From Haemonchus contortus (Eukaryota > Nematoda > Chromadorea > Rhabditida > Trichostrongylidae): DNA of 64,000 bases. Location: positions 44,999,442 through 45,063,441 of the forward strand of contig LS997566.1 in assembly GCA_000469685.2 (NCBI GenBank), written 5' to 3'. Below, piece by piece: positions 42,820 to 54,956 of the stretch. How positions within the stretch are numbered: the stretch's first letter is position 1; each line of letters begins with the position of its first letter. The position numbers were made by a program, and so were the translations under genes. The notes under the pieces are model-generated. The model was not told the origin of the DNA, searched no databases, and was given only the letters and a program-made list of their open reading frames with translations.

Positions 42820-45400
42820 GAACTATGACGAATACCGGGGAGGAGCCGATTTTTTTGCCAGGGCAAAGAGAAAAAATTTCTCTAACATAAACACCGAGGT
42901 AACATCTTCCGATGGGAACATTTTAGTCGATTTGGGAGTCACGGCGACAGTCGTTGATCTAATCCAATGGAATGATAGGCAGATTACTGACGCCATAGAG
43001 GTCTAGGGGTTACAAAAGAAGCGTAGAATGTCGTGCTCAAAACCGTACAACTTAACAGCAGCTGCTGAAGGAACGACTGGGACGAGATCTGCTCGCGATA
43101 TCGTCAATTCTTCACAGATACTAGTCAAATGTCGCAAGTTGGATATTTACTAGAGCTGAAATGGTGCTGAGCTGCTATAGAGACGAGAAGTGAACGCTAG
43201 CAGCCCGGAACACAGCTCGAAGCATCTGGGGATTTCGATTAGGCAAGAATATCCGTAGAACTAACGAGTTGAAGTTAAATCAGAACTACGACTTTGGTTC
43301 TTTCAAATATCGTGTCATTTCATCTCAGCAATCGAGAGCAAAGTTTCAGATAACGCTGGAGTAGAGCCGATGATAGGAGCCATTGAGGAATCGAGCGATT
43401 CTGGCATATGTAAAATAAAACTCCCGAGAGAAATACGATTTGCGTAACCAAGATGACTATGGACAGGCCCTTTAATGATCCATTATGTTGAACTATGGGG
43501 TTTCTGAAGCAAGAAGGGAAGAGACATCTGCTCCCATTTCTTCGAAAATACAGGGCCAAGATGCGCCATTGCAGTCGTTTTGGGTAAGTTGGTTCATTCT
43601 ACGAACGGCGGTCAAGTCTCGCAAAAATGACGAAGCAAATAGGACCACTCTGACTTATTCGGGGACACTCTGACTTACTCAAATTTCCGACGAATTTCCG
43701 AATTCTATTACACTTTCATCTGCACCACGTTGAGGACGAGTTGCACAATTATAGAAGACCTTGGATAGGTAAGAAGTCGGATAACCTGGCCTCATCCCTA
43801 CGAACAAAGCTGCATTCAATCTGGGAGACGTCTCCAATCCTGTCAGTGCATCAGTTGCTTAGTATCAAACATTTCACGAAGCTCCGGGCATTATCAAAGT
43901 TAGCAACTACCAGTTTTTCATATGGAAAGTTAGCGGCAAGAGAAACGCAATCCATTCACAACAAAGAAGTTTTGTGAACTGAGTAACCCCAAACGGATTG
44001 CTTAGGCCGTTGCAGTAGGAGGAAACTACAGTGCGAACGACAACTAATTACAACTAGGAAACGGCCATACTCCCTACTTCCACGTCAGATGGCAAATATG
44101 AACGATGGAATGGCTCAATGCAGAACTGTAGTAGCGACTCTCACATCCTTTCCCAGTCCAGGCGCCCTGTCCAAAGTCCACCCGAAAATCGATGCGTGTC
44201 AGCCACCCAAAGACATATTGATCACTCGATTTCAGCTGATTCTACGGTTTGCTGGATGTTGTTCTAGCGCAACAAACTTTTAAAAATTAGGGTGAAACCG
44301 ACAGTTTTAGCATTTGAAATACTTCTTAGTTCATTTAACTACACTACATATTTTCGCGAAGAAAGTCGGTGAGTGTCACATATTCCAAGTGTACAGAATT
44401 AATTTCCTTCAGTTTCATCTAAAATCTAAAAAAACTCACTGCACTGCAAATGAGTAGTCGTTTCGGAAACCTCGATCATTGAGTTGCTCCAGTCATGAAA
44501 GGGTTCTCATGCAACTTCTTAGCACCTAAGTTCATGCAAAAGTTTCGAGACACTAGTGTTCTATTGCTTCTTACGAGACGCTTTACCGACCTCAGACCAA
44601 TGCCTTATCCCAGAAGAGACTCTGAATACCTCCAGTAATATTCGGATAGATACCCGCGCGCTCCTTTTGTAAACCACATTGCAACCACATCGTTAGAAAA
44701 TTAGGGATCGTCTTCTACAAGTGGCTCCGCTTCTTCAGTGATCGTTCCTCAGTCTACAACATCACTACTGCATTCGGAGAGGACCTTGCCAGCGATGCGA
44801 CCATCAGCCCTCTTTTATTATGTAGGTCGACGTTAGACCACAATCTTCAGCCCGACGACCAACTGTTTTCATTAATGAGCGGCTTCTTGGAGAATTGAAG
44901 AATAATCTGGAGACTATGGTGAGGAAACTGGCAGAACTTCCTGCGCGCGATCAGAGAAAATCGTACGACGCTCTATGAAAACGGTTACAGGAAAAGTTCT
45001 CACTCAGAGGTTCCATACAAGCCGTTGGTGATATTCGGTTCGTCACAGACGTGCTTCTGTCAGCTGTTCGCAACTCCTCACCTCTGACCAGAAAAGGATT
45101 TGCAGTAACCGGCGACGGCAGTCTTCGTCGGTTCGCTAAAAGCAGAAGATCTTGCACTAAGCCTAAGTTAGAGCAGCAGCTAATGAAAGTTCTGCTGAGG
45201 TGCTTCTAAACCTCAGCGGAAAGTGGAAACTCTGAGCTACGCTACGACTCGATCCTCAAAACCACACAGTCACAGTTACCAGCTCCAGCAGTCGGCTAGA
45301 AGAAGACATGCTCCTTGGTCGAATCATTGTCGAAGATAGTAATGGTCACTATATAGTTCCAGAGAAAGACTCCAAAGACTAAGCTACAACGAATCGCCAG
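42820..45400 (+). pseudogene. Decayed coding-like sequence inside the 6-kb unit
   Basis: The plus strand shows coherent but broken frames. 42820-43010 reads YDEYRGGADFFARAKRK, then GNILVDLGVTATVVDLIQWN. 43190-43350 reads GFRLGKNIRRTNELKLNQNY. 44705-44815 reads SASSVIVPQSTTSLL. 44827-45210 reads NERLLGELKNNLETMVRKLA with one TGA, then KRLQEKFSLRGSIQAVGDIR. 45250-45380 reads EEDMLLGRIIVEDSNGHYIV. Stops and frame changes between blocks point to a dead gene or old transposon coding region. A TGTAG acceptor at 44827 could mark an intron. No transposase or polymerase signature was recognised. Confidence 0.35.
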
Positions 45401-45892
45401 TGTCTCGAAGCCTTCGCATCAGCTGATGTAATTTTTCATGTAAAAGCTACACTTCATTCAGAACCCGCACCGTTTAAAACAGCTATGACATCCCGTGAAA
45501 GCCCTTAAGCTGACGAGTTTGTTATCTTCTAGAAACTTGCCCCAATTTTGCTAAAAAAACATACTAGAAAATATTGTTTTGGGACCAAGAAATTGCCCCA
45601 AAGGTGCCATCAGGTGATCCAAAAACATAAGCTGTTATGACTCGCAAACGTTTAAAGCGCCTCAACTGCTAACTGTACTTAGAAACACCTATTCGATCCA
45701 TTCCTCATAACAATAACTTTCAAATTACCAAGATATCCTGCTATTGATCGCTTTGCCAAATGAGAAATGATCAGAGTGTACAATCAGTTCTATGGCTACA
45801 ATCACATATCCCAAGCGTGCCCATCTTACACGATCACTTGTCGCTGGTCAAACAGGACTACTGTCCACCAAAAAACTTACAGTAGCTCCACA

Positions 45893-46337
45893 GTGGTTGT
45901 GCAAAAGTCACATGGCGAAGGGTTCAATCCCGCCCATCGCCTTGCAATCAGCAAGTCGATAGCGCATGTTGCAATACTTGCAGATGTCACAAGTGCTCAC
46001 TGGACATCGATCAGTATGGTTTGACGGGAACAAGAAGTCCGTCCCATCACCCTCGTAAGTGGAGACTACACGCCTAGGACCTGCAAGACGCAATCATCTC
46101 GAGCGGTCATCCCGTGAACCCATCGGCCGCAAGTATCGTCAGCCAATGTTTGGCCTCAGTTACACTGGGGAGCGGTGTGAGACAGAGGGGACACCCGACA
46201 CACAAGGCATGCCCCGTCGGTGGACCTCGAAGTCGAGTCCATCGGCAGGAAACAGCGCAGGGATTCATTGCGGAAGGGATAACCTCTTCAGAAGGTACAT
46301 GACCTTCTGTTGTTTCCAGAGAAAACTTAGGGTGGGT
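45893..46337. repeat. Right long inverted repeat arm
   Basis: Reverse-complement partner of 40374-40808, diverged by substitutions and small gaps. Confidence 0.75.
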
Positions 46338-47370
46338 ATTACAGGGTGATTGATTAGTGTGGGCACCTAGACTAAACTATCCCTAAACCTAGCCCCTAAT
46401 TAGTTCCCTAGTCGTTGTTCTCACACTCAACCGCCTCCGTCCGTCAAATTCTGCTGCCATCACGTTGCACTCCGGAAGGAAAAGAGCAGCCACCCCCAAA
46501 CAAATGGAGCCAAAGTTTTGTGAAGTGTTCATAAATTGAAAATTGCGGTAGCCCATCACCCGGTTATACAAACCCAGTGTTTCTAAAAAATAAAAAACAA
46601 AGGATTATAGGAAAAAAGTAAAAGCTAACAGTGGATTGCCACTCCCTGACCCTTGAACTATCAAAAGGGAGCCAAAAGTCCGACTATACCAAACCAACGG
46701 GTAAAATAGCTGAAACTTGGTCCACAGAAACCCTATCTACGTGCCCCGACATCACCCTTCCTCTCCTTGCTCCCCTCCCCTCTACAGAAACACTTTCTAC
46801 ATGCCCCGACACCGTCCCTCCACAACTTGCGCCACCCCCCCCCCTCTCTCTCAGTTTCACTTCCCTTGCTTCACCGGTTCCCCTTGTCATTGATTTTTGA
46901 TTTGGTGACCAAATATGAAAAATGGAGTTCTTTATAAGAATTAAGCCGCAGTCTTCCTTCCGAGCGCACATGGTGATGGCAGTAGTATTTTGACGTCATG
47001 AGACCTAAGTTAGGGAAGAACCACCAGGGTACTGCTAATCAGTGAGTAATTAGTGACCCCCTAAACAATGACAATAGATAACTAACTACAGAAAAGGTAC
47101 CTAATAACTATTAAAGAAACGAACAATTATGAAAAATAAGTTAGTTATCGTCATAGTTAGTTAGTTAAAAAACAGGATACATCAAAATAAAGCCCTAAAC
47201 AACCTAAAAATGGCCTAACGCCCACACTGAAACAATCACACCTGCTCATCTCAAAAATAATTCTTCGACGGTTCGCGTCCGCTTATTGTCCACGAAACGC
47301 CCTGCAAGAATAGACTATTAGGACTGAAAATAAGCACAAAAATCAATTTAACGCACTTTTTCCATAGGCC
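46338..47370. other. No gene seen
   Basis: Contains a duplicated unit of about 60 bp around TACGTGCCCCGACA and ACATGCCCCGACA (46725-46830) and a poly-C run at 46835-46844. Otherwise AT-rich, with GTTAG repeats near 47150. Confidence 0.4.
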
Positions 47371-47377
47371 GCTGGGT

Positions 47378-47761
47378 TTAGACTAGTAATCCGCTCCGCT
47401 GTCTTCGCCGGCGATTCCTTCCAAATACTTTTTCCTCGGTGCAGAGGGTCACGTGTACATCCAATTGATGGTCTCGTGGTATGACAGGGGCGATTCTTCC
47501 ATGACCCCACATTTCCATCCATTCGTTGCACCGCTGATCGAATGTGGGCAGCGTGCTATCCCAGAAAATCGCTTCAGATGATGATGTGATGAGGTAGACG
47601 ACAGCTGCCTTGTAGAGAGCCGAACCTATCTGAACCATGTGTTTTGAGCAAAGAGGCCCATCTAAGATGACAACAAATGCATACCCCTGATCCCCGATTG
47701 GATCGCCCACTAGCTGGATAGGTGGCTGCTGACGGCTTCCGGCTGAACTGTCGGGACCTGA
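47378..47761 (-). CDS. Candidate coding exon at the end of a tandem exon-like array
   Basis: After a possible acceptor (TTCAG at about 47763) the minus strand is open for about 127 codons to a TAG. It reads QLVGDPIGDQGYAFVVILDG, then CSKHMVQIGSALYKAAVVYL, FWDSTLPTFDQRCNEWMEMW and a basic tail NRRRRQRSG. The block around GDPIGDQ recurs in degenerate form four times just upstream (47.8-48.8 kb), while this copy keeps an open frame. No family recognised. It may be the last surviving exon of a gene whose other copies decayed. Confidence 0.35.
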   Translation of the reverse strand, partial: SGPDSSAGSRQQPPIQLVGDPIGDQGYAFVVILDGPLCSKHMVQIGSALYKAAVVYLITSSSEAIFWDSTLPTFDQRCNEWMEMWGHGRIAPVIPRDHQLDVHVTLCTEEKVFGRNRRRRQRSGLLV

Positions 47762-48775
47762 ACATATAGATTTACTGGAAAAGAAACGGTAATACATTAA
47801 TTGAAGTAGACGTCCACACCGAAACGAATTCGCGGCGAACCTGTCTCAGGTCCCTAGAATTTCCACGCAAACACATATGTTTCCATATTGCTTGAAATGT
47901 TTCGGTTTGACATCTACACGTTAAGATAGCAGACGGAACCAAACCAGAATGGGGCCGGTCTCGATGAGGACGGATCCAACCTGAACTGAGAGCCATTACC
48001 GTGGACTTAGGTATCAATAAAGCTTTTGATAATGACGTACATTCGATCCCCGTTTGGATCGCCCTACACGATAACTGTTCCAATGGACCGTCCCATACTT
48101 GTAGTCCTCGAAATGTCCGAGTTGCAGAAAGGCCTCACGGTTTGGTTTAGCGGCTCCATTTTCAGATCGCAAAGGGGGAGAATAGAACCGCCTCTCTGAA
48201 GACAGTATCGACCTAAATCGAGAGCCATGAAAACCAAGGCATGAAAAAGGATTCAATGGCCCGCACCTTTGATCCCTGTTCGGATCGCCTCAGAAAAGAA
48301 GTGATCTAACAGGTCAATCTTCTCTCATAGTCGTACCCATGTTGTTGGTGGAAAAAAAGCTTCACCAACAGTTTTCACATCTATTTGTCGCAGAATCCTG
48401 AAGGCATGAAACGGGCCCGTGTCGATCATGACGTCATTAAGCTGAATTGAGAGTCATGACAATCCAGACAAAAAAATCGTTCGATGGTCACGCACCTTCG
48501 ATCCCCAATCGGATCGCAGTACTACAGAATTGTCCTAATAGGCCGATCCGTTCTCCTAGTCCTATCCTTGTTGCTGCTAGAGAAAGTTCTTCACGATTAG
48601 TTTTTACACCTATTTGTCCAGATCGCAGAATCTCGAGGGCAAGGTACGGGCCCGGGTCGGTTAGAACGGCATCAGCCTGAACTTCCGGCTATGAGAATAG
48701 AGATGAGAGATGCGAGACAAAAATAATCGTTTGAGGGTCTCGCACCTTCGATCCCCGCTCGGATCGCCTTACAAC
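47690..48775 (-). repeat. Tandem array of about 240-bp exon-like units
   Basis: On the minus strand five units each begin with GCGATCC-NNNN-GGGGATC-type sequence. The starts are near 48768, 48515, 48284, 48063 and 47704. Three of the units continue with AAGGTGCG, a GGCTCTCA(G/A)TT-like block and GGGCCCGT-like text; the other two (48284, 48063) keep parts of this. The start motif CGATCC....GGATCG is itself a short palindrome. Units differ by many substitutions, and only the 47704 unit stays open. Confidence 0.65.
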
Positions 48776-48864
48776 GGAACTGTTCAAGAAGATTGATCCT
48801 TCCTCGTATTCCTTTCTGCATCTGGTTGCTGGTAGGCGGAATAGGCGTAAGGCTTCATATTTAT

Positions 48865-51800
48865 GTTTGACAGCTGCACGTTCAGATCGCAGAATTTTGT
48901 ATACCAGCTCGTAAACATATCTGCAAGGACGAGAAAGGAAGACCAGACAAAAGACGACTCAGGGCAATGTGATGCGGTGAACCACGGCTGGTGTTATAGG
49001 GCGCCATCTCCGGCTGTGGGAGAATCTTTGAGTCCCATTAAAGTTCACTTGGGCACCTTTAACGCGTCACAGGAACATATAAAAAGAGGGCTAATACAGG
49101 GTGGAGCATGAATCGGTTGGCAAAATTGTTAGGAGAGAAGCGCAAAAACAAAACAATCAGCGGAGTCCTTGCTAATGTGACAGAGTTTGCCAGTCTTTCA
49201 TGTATATAGTTCCTCGGTTTCGCGCTTTGACGCTTCTTTAATGGTAAATGGCTCTAACTTATCTGAACGGAGCTGCAATTCTTGCCCTTCACGCCGCCGG
49301 CCATACTCTTGCCAAAATATGCAGTATTCTCAAGATGTATCGTCAGACTCTGTTCATAGGCCTTTGAGCGAATACACTTCATGATTCCCCTCTAGGAGGT
49401 TGCCCATTCTCAGCAGACATTAATCGACTCATGAGAGTGGTCAAGAACTGAATCACCGCAATCCAGCAAGAGGCACGAGGAAGTTGGTCATCGGTTTTGG
49501 AGCTCCTAGATAACTGACTTTTAGTGCGTTCTCAGAGTTTAGGAATGCTCCCTGAGAGGATCGCAGACGGTGCGCATTTGAATATCCTCAACACCGGCTA
49601 AGAACTTTTCACAGTTGAGCTCGTATTTGACCGGCAAATCTAATGGGTATCCTCGAGCTTATCCAGAGAAGCCCATAGGGCAGGAAGGAGGAATAGTCTT
49701 TTGAAATTCGCATCTTGCATCGGAGTTGTCAGGGAGGACTATCTGCGAATACGCGTATCCTGTTGATTTTTGTGGAAATAGGCTAGAATCAAACCACAAC
49801 ACTAACGAGAGGATATTCCGAAGAAGCTCATAGTCACTGGTTCTCCAAGAACGATTGCATTTCTCAGCAAGTCAGTGTACTGCTAGATACGCTCTGGTGC
49901 AAAAATGATGCCGTGACGATTTTGCCGAATTCACAGCAGCAGCAGACTTGCCCGCTAATTCCTCTGATTCGAACCTGATGAATCAAGATTTGTTCCATAT
50001 TGGAGCAGAAGACCTGCGCTGAAAAACAGTTTGACAGGATGTCATCTATGCAGCAGTCGAAGCATATCTAGCTCGGCTCAAGGAAGTTATCAAATCCAAA
50101 GGAGGCCTTTTTGAGAGATATTGTAATTTTTGATAGCTAATGATACTGTTGTTTATACCGAACTCCGATTGAAAACATTAAAGATACACCGAAATTACTT
50201 TGTCACCGTGTTTATACCCCACCCTGAATTTAGGATCAGTCCAGGAAAGCCACCTAGAGAGGAGTGCGGCACCCTGTAGAAAGACCATGGCTCACCGTTA
50301 CGCCAGACCCTGAGTCAACTATTTAGTGATTGCCATACAAAAGGAAATAAAAATCGAAAGTGCTTCCACATTTCTGCCGCTGAACGGATATAATGCCGGA
50401 ATCGATTGATGTGCTGAACATCAAAAGAGGGCAGAAACATGGATTTCGTGAAAAATAATTTTCAAAGCTGCGCTTAGTGTGAAATCCTCGTCTTTGTTGG
50501 GATCTGAGGTCCTCTGCGTGGTCCTTTCTAAGTCGTGTCTTCTGCGCAGCTGGCTATAGTTGGTATGCAGCTTCGTGGTGTGCAGCTTCGTGGACTTAGG
50601 TCCTCCGCGTGTCGACCGTGTGTTCCTCTGCCTGGCTGGCTGCGGTCGGCTTCCTGAGTGGCTATGTGGTCCTCTGCAGGGTTGGCTGGAGTAGCATGGT
50701 AGCTTAGCTTGTAGCGACACCAGCCCGAAAACACCGATTTTTCTTCTTCTTTTACACAATTTATGTACGAATTTCCTATCTTTTCCTATCCTTGACCATT
50801 TCTTGCTTTCTCCTTTGCAGTCCGACCACTGAAAAAATAATTAACTAGAATATTCCAGTACGTAAGCACTAGAACGTATCCATTTAGGGCGAAATAAAGA
50901 AAACAACTCTATAAAATTAGAAAAAGAACATGAGGATCCGTTTATATCAGATGTAATTCCTAAAAAGTTCCAAAAGGCAAGCCGAATTGACGAATTACAC
51001 TTCATATAGAATCTGTTTTGAGAGAGCATTTGTAAAGAAGTCGTCGATAAAGCATGTTATCTCATATTAACCCACCAAACAGCATTAAGTGAATAGTCTG
51101 AGTAGAGAAATGCTCTGTAATCGATCAATGGTACGATGGAAAAACGTCCATCCGTGAGCCTAGTCGATCGAAGAGGTTGGCGAACTTTGACCCCGAGAGC
51201 TCAAGTTCATTAAATCGAGTTCAAGCCCGCCAGAAAACGTGGTTCTTCACCAGGCCGGACCTATAAGAGCTGCCTAGGTGCACGAGTGAAAGAGCACTTC
51301 TCGTATGGACTGGACTGTAGAACTAGAGGTGTAGCCAACTTTGCGAGCCCGTAATGGAGCTCAAGAACGTTTTTTAGCCAGAAGGATAAGGTTTTTCACC
51401 CAAGCCTCAGGAAGTGGTCAGTTGAATATTCAATTCTTACCCTATCTGTGCCCTTTTTGCACGATATAATCATCTTACCCAGCTCAGCGCTCCTTCTTTT
51501 CTCAGGCATCGGTAGAAACCGTATTCCTTTTTTCCTTCCAAAAAAACAGTCTCTAAGCATAGTCAAAAAACGAATACCCCTCGTTCCGTTCAGTATTAGG
51601 ACGGAAGGGCTCCCCCCACTTCCTTCCCCCTCCCCCTCTCTCTCTCCTCTCCAGACCTTTTTAATACTCCTGTCACTTGGGGTGACAACGAAGCTGATAT
51701 GTAGAACGACCTCAATCGACACGTCTATTCGTTTGGTCCTACTGTGGCAAACAAGGAGTATCAATAGTCGCGTGAGTTTAGAACTTTGACCCTAGGAGCT

Positions 51801-53040
51801 TGAGAACTACACAAAAAACCTAAAAAAAACTCCCTTCGAATTGTTACATCCCTTTCTACAACCCTTCCTGCAGGAATCATCATTTTCGAATAAAATAATT
51901 CTGATACCGTGCCATTTTCATGAGTTCAATCGTTACAAGGCGTACTTACCGTAATTGCTGTGTTGACGAAGCTTCGCCTCCCTTCTATCGACGGATTGCT
52001 CACTCGAATTGAAAGCGGTCAGTGGCTTATAAGCGATCAGTAGCTGCCACAAATTGCCCATACACGCATTTTTTCCCGTATACCCAAGTCAGTAAAGGTT
52101 GCGCGGCTGGCCCTGAATAGTCTTCTTCAGGCCTTGACTAAGTGCTGCAGATTTAATTATTGCGAGTGGTAATAGAGCGAAAAATGACAGAATGAAAAGT
52201 TCCAGGAGGCCTTGAAAGGGCAGGAGATTTGACACATTCTTCAAAAGTGGCTCGAATTTCTATCCAATGTTTTCACTTGCTACTCTAACCAGCTCCTTCG
52301 AAATCGTAGAAGTCAGAGAAGAGTTCAATGTCTGCCTTCCTTAAGAATTCCGTATGAATTTATTCTCTTGTTTTTTCGAGTCCTTTGGTTTGGATTAAAG
52401 AAAGAAAAGGAGAACTATGACAGTTGAAAACAGCTCTAAAAAGATGTCAAAGACCGAGATTGATCGCACTGCTGGATCCTCTGCGACAACCACGAGAAGG
52501 TAGCTCTGGGGCTCCGAAAAATAAGAAGTCATTCCATGCAGAAAAAAGCGGTCGGAAGCGGTTTCCAACCATATCCTGCATGATGGCCCTCGGTTCTACG
52601 CCCCAAGACTACGCAGTCCAGGTTACACAAACTTGGCTGAAATACCGCTACTTACCCTCCTCATTCCCTCACCTAGCGCATCTCCAGCAGTACAACTCCA
52701 AGAACACTTTTGGTGACCCTAGAGAATGCTATGCCACACATTTCGACTGCCAGTCTTTCTCTTTTTGATGAAAGCAATACCCGACTTGCTCGTTAGTGAA
52801 GAGCCCCGAAAATGAGGATGGAGACCAAAAAATTGGCTGAGTGAGAGTTCGAAAAAAAAAATTTATAGAAGAATTCAATACATGCATCCAAGTGTTTCAA
52901 GACATCAGCATCAACCTGATAGAACATTAGTTTCCAAAGTCCTGGTATTCAGCCTAGTAATCAGGAAAAGGAGCACTGGAGTCAGTACGTTGTACACATA
53001 CCCTTTACTGATATGTAATCTATAAAAAATTGTTTAAAAT
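48865..53040. other. Long region with no supported gene
   Basis: A plus-strand frame at 49415-49750 is coherent but interrupted by several stops (SVLELLDN, LPERIADGAHLNILNTG). 50470-50700 is compositionally biased with repeated GCAGCTTCGTGG and GTCCTCTGC words. Overlapping open frames on both strands at 51396-51789 are unsupported. Confidence 0.3.
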
Positions 53041-53055
53041 TACCCAAAGAATTGG

Positions 53056-53860
53056 GTGGGGGGGGGGTAGCGGGGTCTCTACGGTTGGGTGGTGCGGAAT
53101 CGATACGGGCGGCCCGATTTGAATATTGGAATACTGACCACCCATATCGACCTGCTCTACAACAATAATCTAATATAACTACAACAAAAAATCTGGTATA
53201 GAGCTGGGTATCTTTTCAAAGCCTCATTGCCACCCAGATAGCGATGGTAGAGGCTACCTCAGTTGTCTCGAAAAACATGAGAAGGAGAAGTTTCAAGACC
53301 TGGGATTCCCCAACCGTTTCCGATCCGAGTACTGGGTAACGCGGAGAGTATTTGCCGAAACCTCGCCTATGTCAGCATATAATGACAGAACTGCCTATCC
53401 AATATTTACTTGTTCATGAGTTCAAAATGGGCTCCCCCGTCTCTGATAGCTATTCAAATTTGTGTCCGGCTTTGAGCTTGAGACCCCCTTCAAGCGGTTT
53501 CGGGCACTCCTCGTTCCAATGCTTCACAGACGCAAATGGAGAGGTTGAAGATGTATTTCGATCATTTAGCCGATATCAACGATATCATGAAACTTCCTGC
53601 CCTTCTAAAGTATTGCTATGGAGGCTTCCTGAAAGTCACGGGAGGAATCTGGGCTTTTGTTCAACTTTCATAAAGTATTCTTGTACTTTTACCCTGATAA
53701 CCACTTCAATACTTGACAAAACAGAGAATCAGAGCGGGCAATGCAGTGTCGATACCATAGTTTTCTTTTCCACCCCCCCTTCCACCACCCCCCCCCCCCA
53801 TTTTTGGGACCACCACTCAGTGGTGTTTTGGTCTTTTCTCACCAATATAGAAGACTGACC
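53056..53860 (+). repeat. Diverged 0.8-kb direct repeat, copy 1
   Basis: Shares with 54957-55765 the ordered blocks CGATACGGGCGGCCCGATTT, CTCATTGCCACC, GCGATGGTAGAGGCTACCTC, CCAACCGTTTCCGATC, GACAGAACTGCCTA and CAATATAGAAGA near the end. Begins with a 10-nt G run and contains a 12-nt C run (53788-53799) missing from copy 2. The 168-codon frame inside it is therefore not called. Confidence 0.8.
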
Positions 53861-54956
53861 AGTTCGTCATCCTCCAGTAACAATTAAGACGTCAACTTAT
53901 GTATTTACATACATCTAAGATGTATGTAGAATACTAGACTGACGGCCATGTCCTAAGGTCCCTAGCTGCCACAAAATTCAACATGGCCGATTTTTATCTC
54001 TCGAATTCTTTAACGTAGACCCCTCACTACAAACTTAGATTTTCAATTTTCGCAACGATTCGTTTCTTGGGTATGTTCAAGCTCACGAGCTTCTACTACT
54101 TTTTGGAGGTTTCGCGAAAGATTTTTTTGATTGTAGTTCTAGAGTAATAACATGGTGGAATAATATGCATGAAATTATATCATTTGATAAATATCAAAGA
54201 ATCCATCAATCACCAAAAGAATCGACGAGCTATCAAATCCAGCCATTCATGAATCTATTTCATTTGCATTCTTCACGCAGAGCGAGCTATATGTACGTAG
54301 GTCAGAAGAATCGGTCCAAAAACAGTGGAAATAACTCATTCCTGGAGAGTATAGCTGGATCAAGCCAATGTTCTCGACAAACTACGAGGCTGCTGAAATA
54401 GCTTTTCGAGCCTCGAACGATATTCGCTTGCTCTATGATAGACACCAAGAGGTGAAGAAGACGAAGAGAAAAGAACCAAGATCAGTGGTATCGCATATCC
54501 GAAACGAGTGAAGAAATGAAGAAATTAGGAAGAGCATCCCGTGACGAAAAATCTGCTGAGTTTTCGGTTCGACAGGTTTCCGCAATATACGCCCAAACAT
54601 TTTAGTAGGAGCTGTTCTTGAAAAGGAAGAAGGGTGCTCGTTTTCAGTTGCACCATTATAAACATCAAAAACCGCTTTATAACTTGCTAGGTTTTACACC
54701 GGTTCAACTGCTATTGTACTTTTTCAAGATTTTTAATTTTTGCTTAATTCGTGGAGGTACGAAAAAGAGAGAAAAACGGAAGGCCAAAGAATTACCGAAG
54801 TCGTTTCAAAAGATTCAAGAAGGCGAATAAATACGAACTGCTCACCTATTACCACAACTAAATTATAAAGAAACGAAAGAAAGGGAGGACGTAGTATACA
54901 TACATTTAAATGATACGGAATCTTCAACAAAATATTAAAAATTAGAAAAAACAAAA
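53861..54956. other. Spacer between the two direct repeat copies, no gene seen
   Basis: Short unsupported frames on both strands. AT-rich. Confidence 0.35.

Larger units (their letters stand above)
40374..46337. mobile_element. Putative 6-kb element bounded by long inverted repeats
   Basis: The segment is bounded by 40374-40808 and the diverged reverse complement 45893-46337. Outer ends read TACCCACCCTAAGTTTTC on the left and its complement on the right. Shared internal blocks include GAGGTCCACCGACG, TGTCTCACACC and GGGATTGAACCCTTC. Arms of about 440 bp facing each other over 5 kb suggest a large terminal-inverted-repeat DNA element, though two independent copies of one repeat inserted in opposite orientation would look the same. 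No target-site duplication was recognised. Inside are a smaller foldback (41202-41693) and decayed coding-like sequence. Confidence 0.5.

Noticed and set aside
45905..45935. B-box-like GGGTTCAATCCC as a tRNA or SINE promoter
   Set aside because: No A box at proper spacing. It is part of the 440-bp inverted repeat arm.
46631..46971. Pro-rich plus and Gly-rich minus frames
   Set aside because: They arise from a duplicated 60-bp unit and a poly-C tract. No independent coding evidence.
51396..51789. Overlapping 113-122 codon frames on both strands
   Set aside because: Both strands are open because the sequence is pyrimidine-biased; composition is low-complexity (Ser/Leu/Pro, Gly/Glu/Arg).
53352..53858. 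168-codon plus-strand frame
   Set aside because: It lies inside the diverged direct repeat, is closed in the second copy and runs through poly-C.
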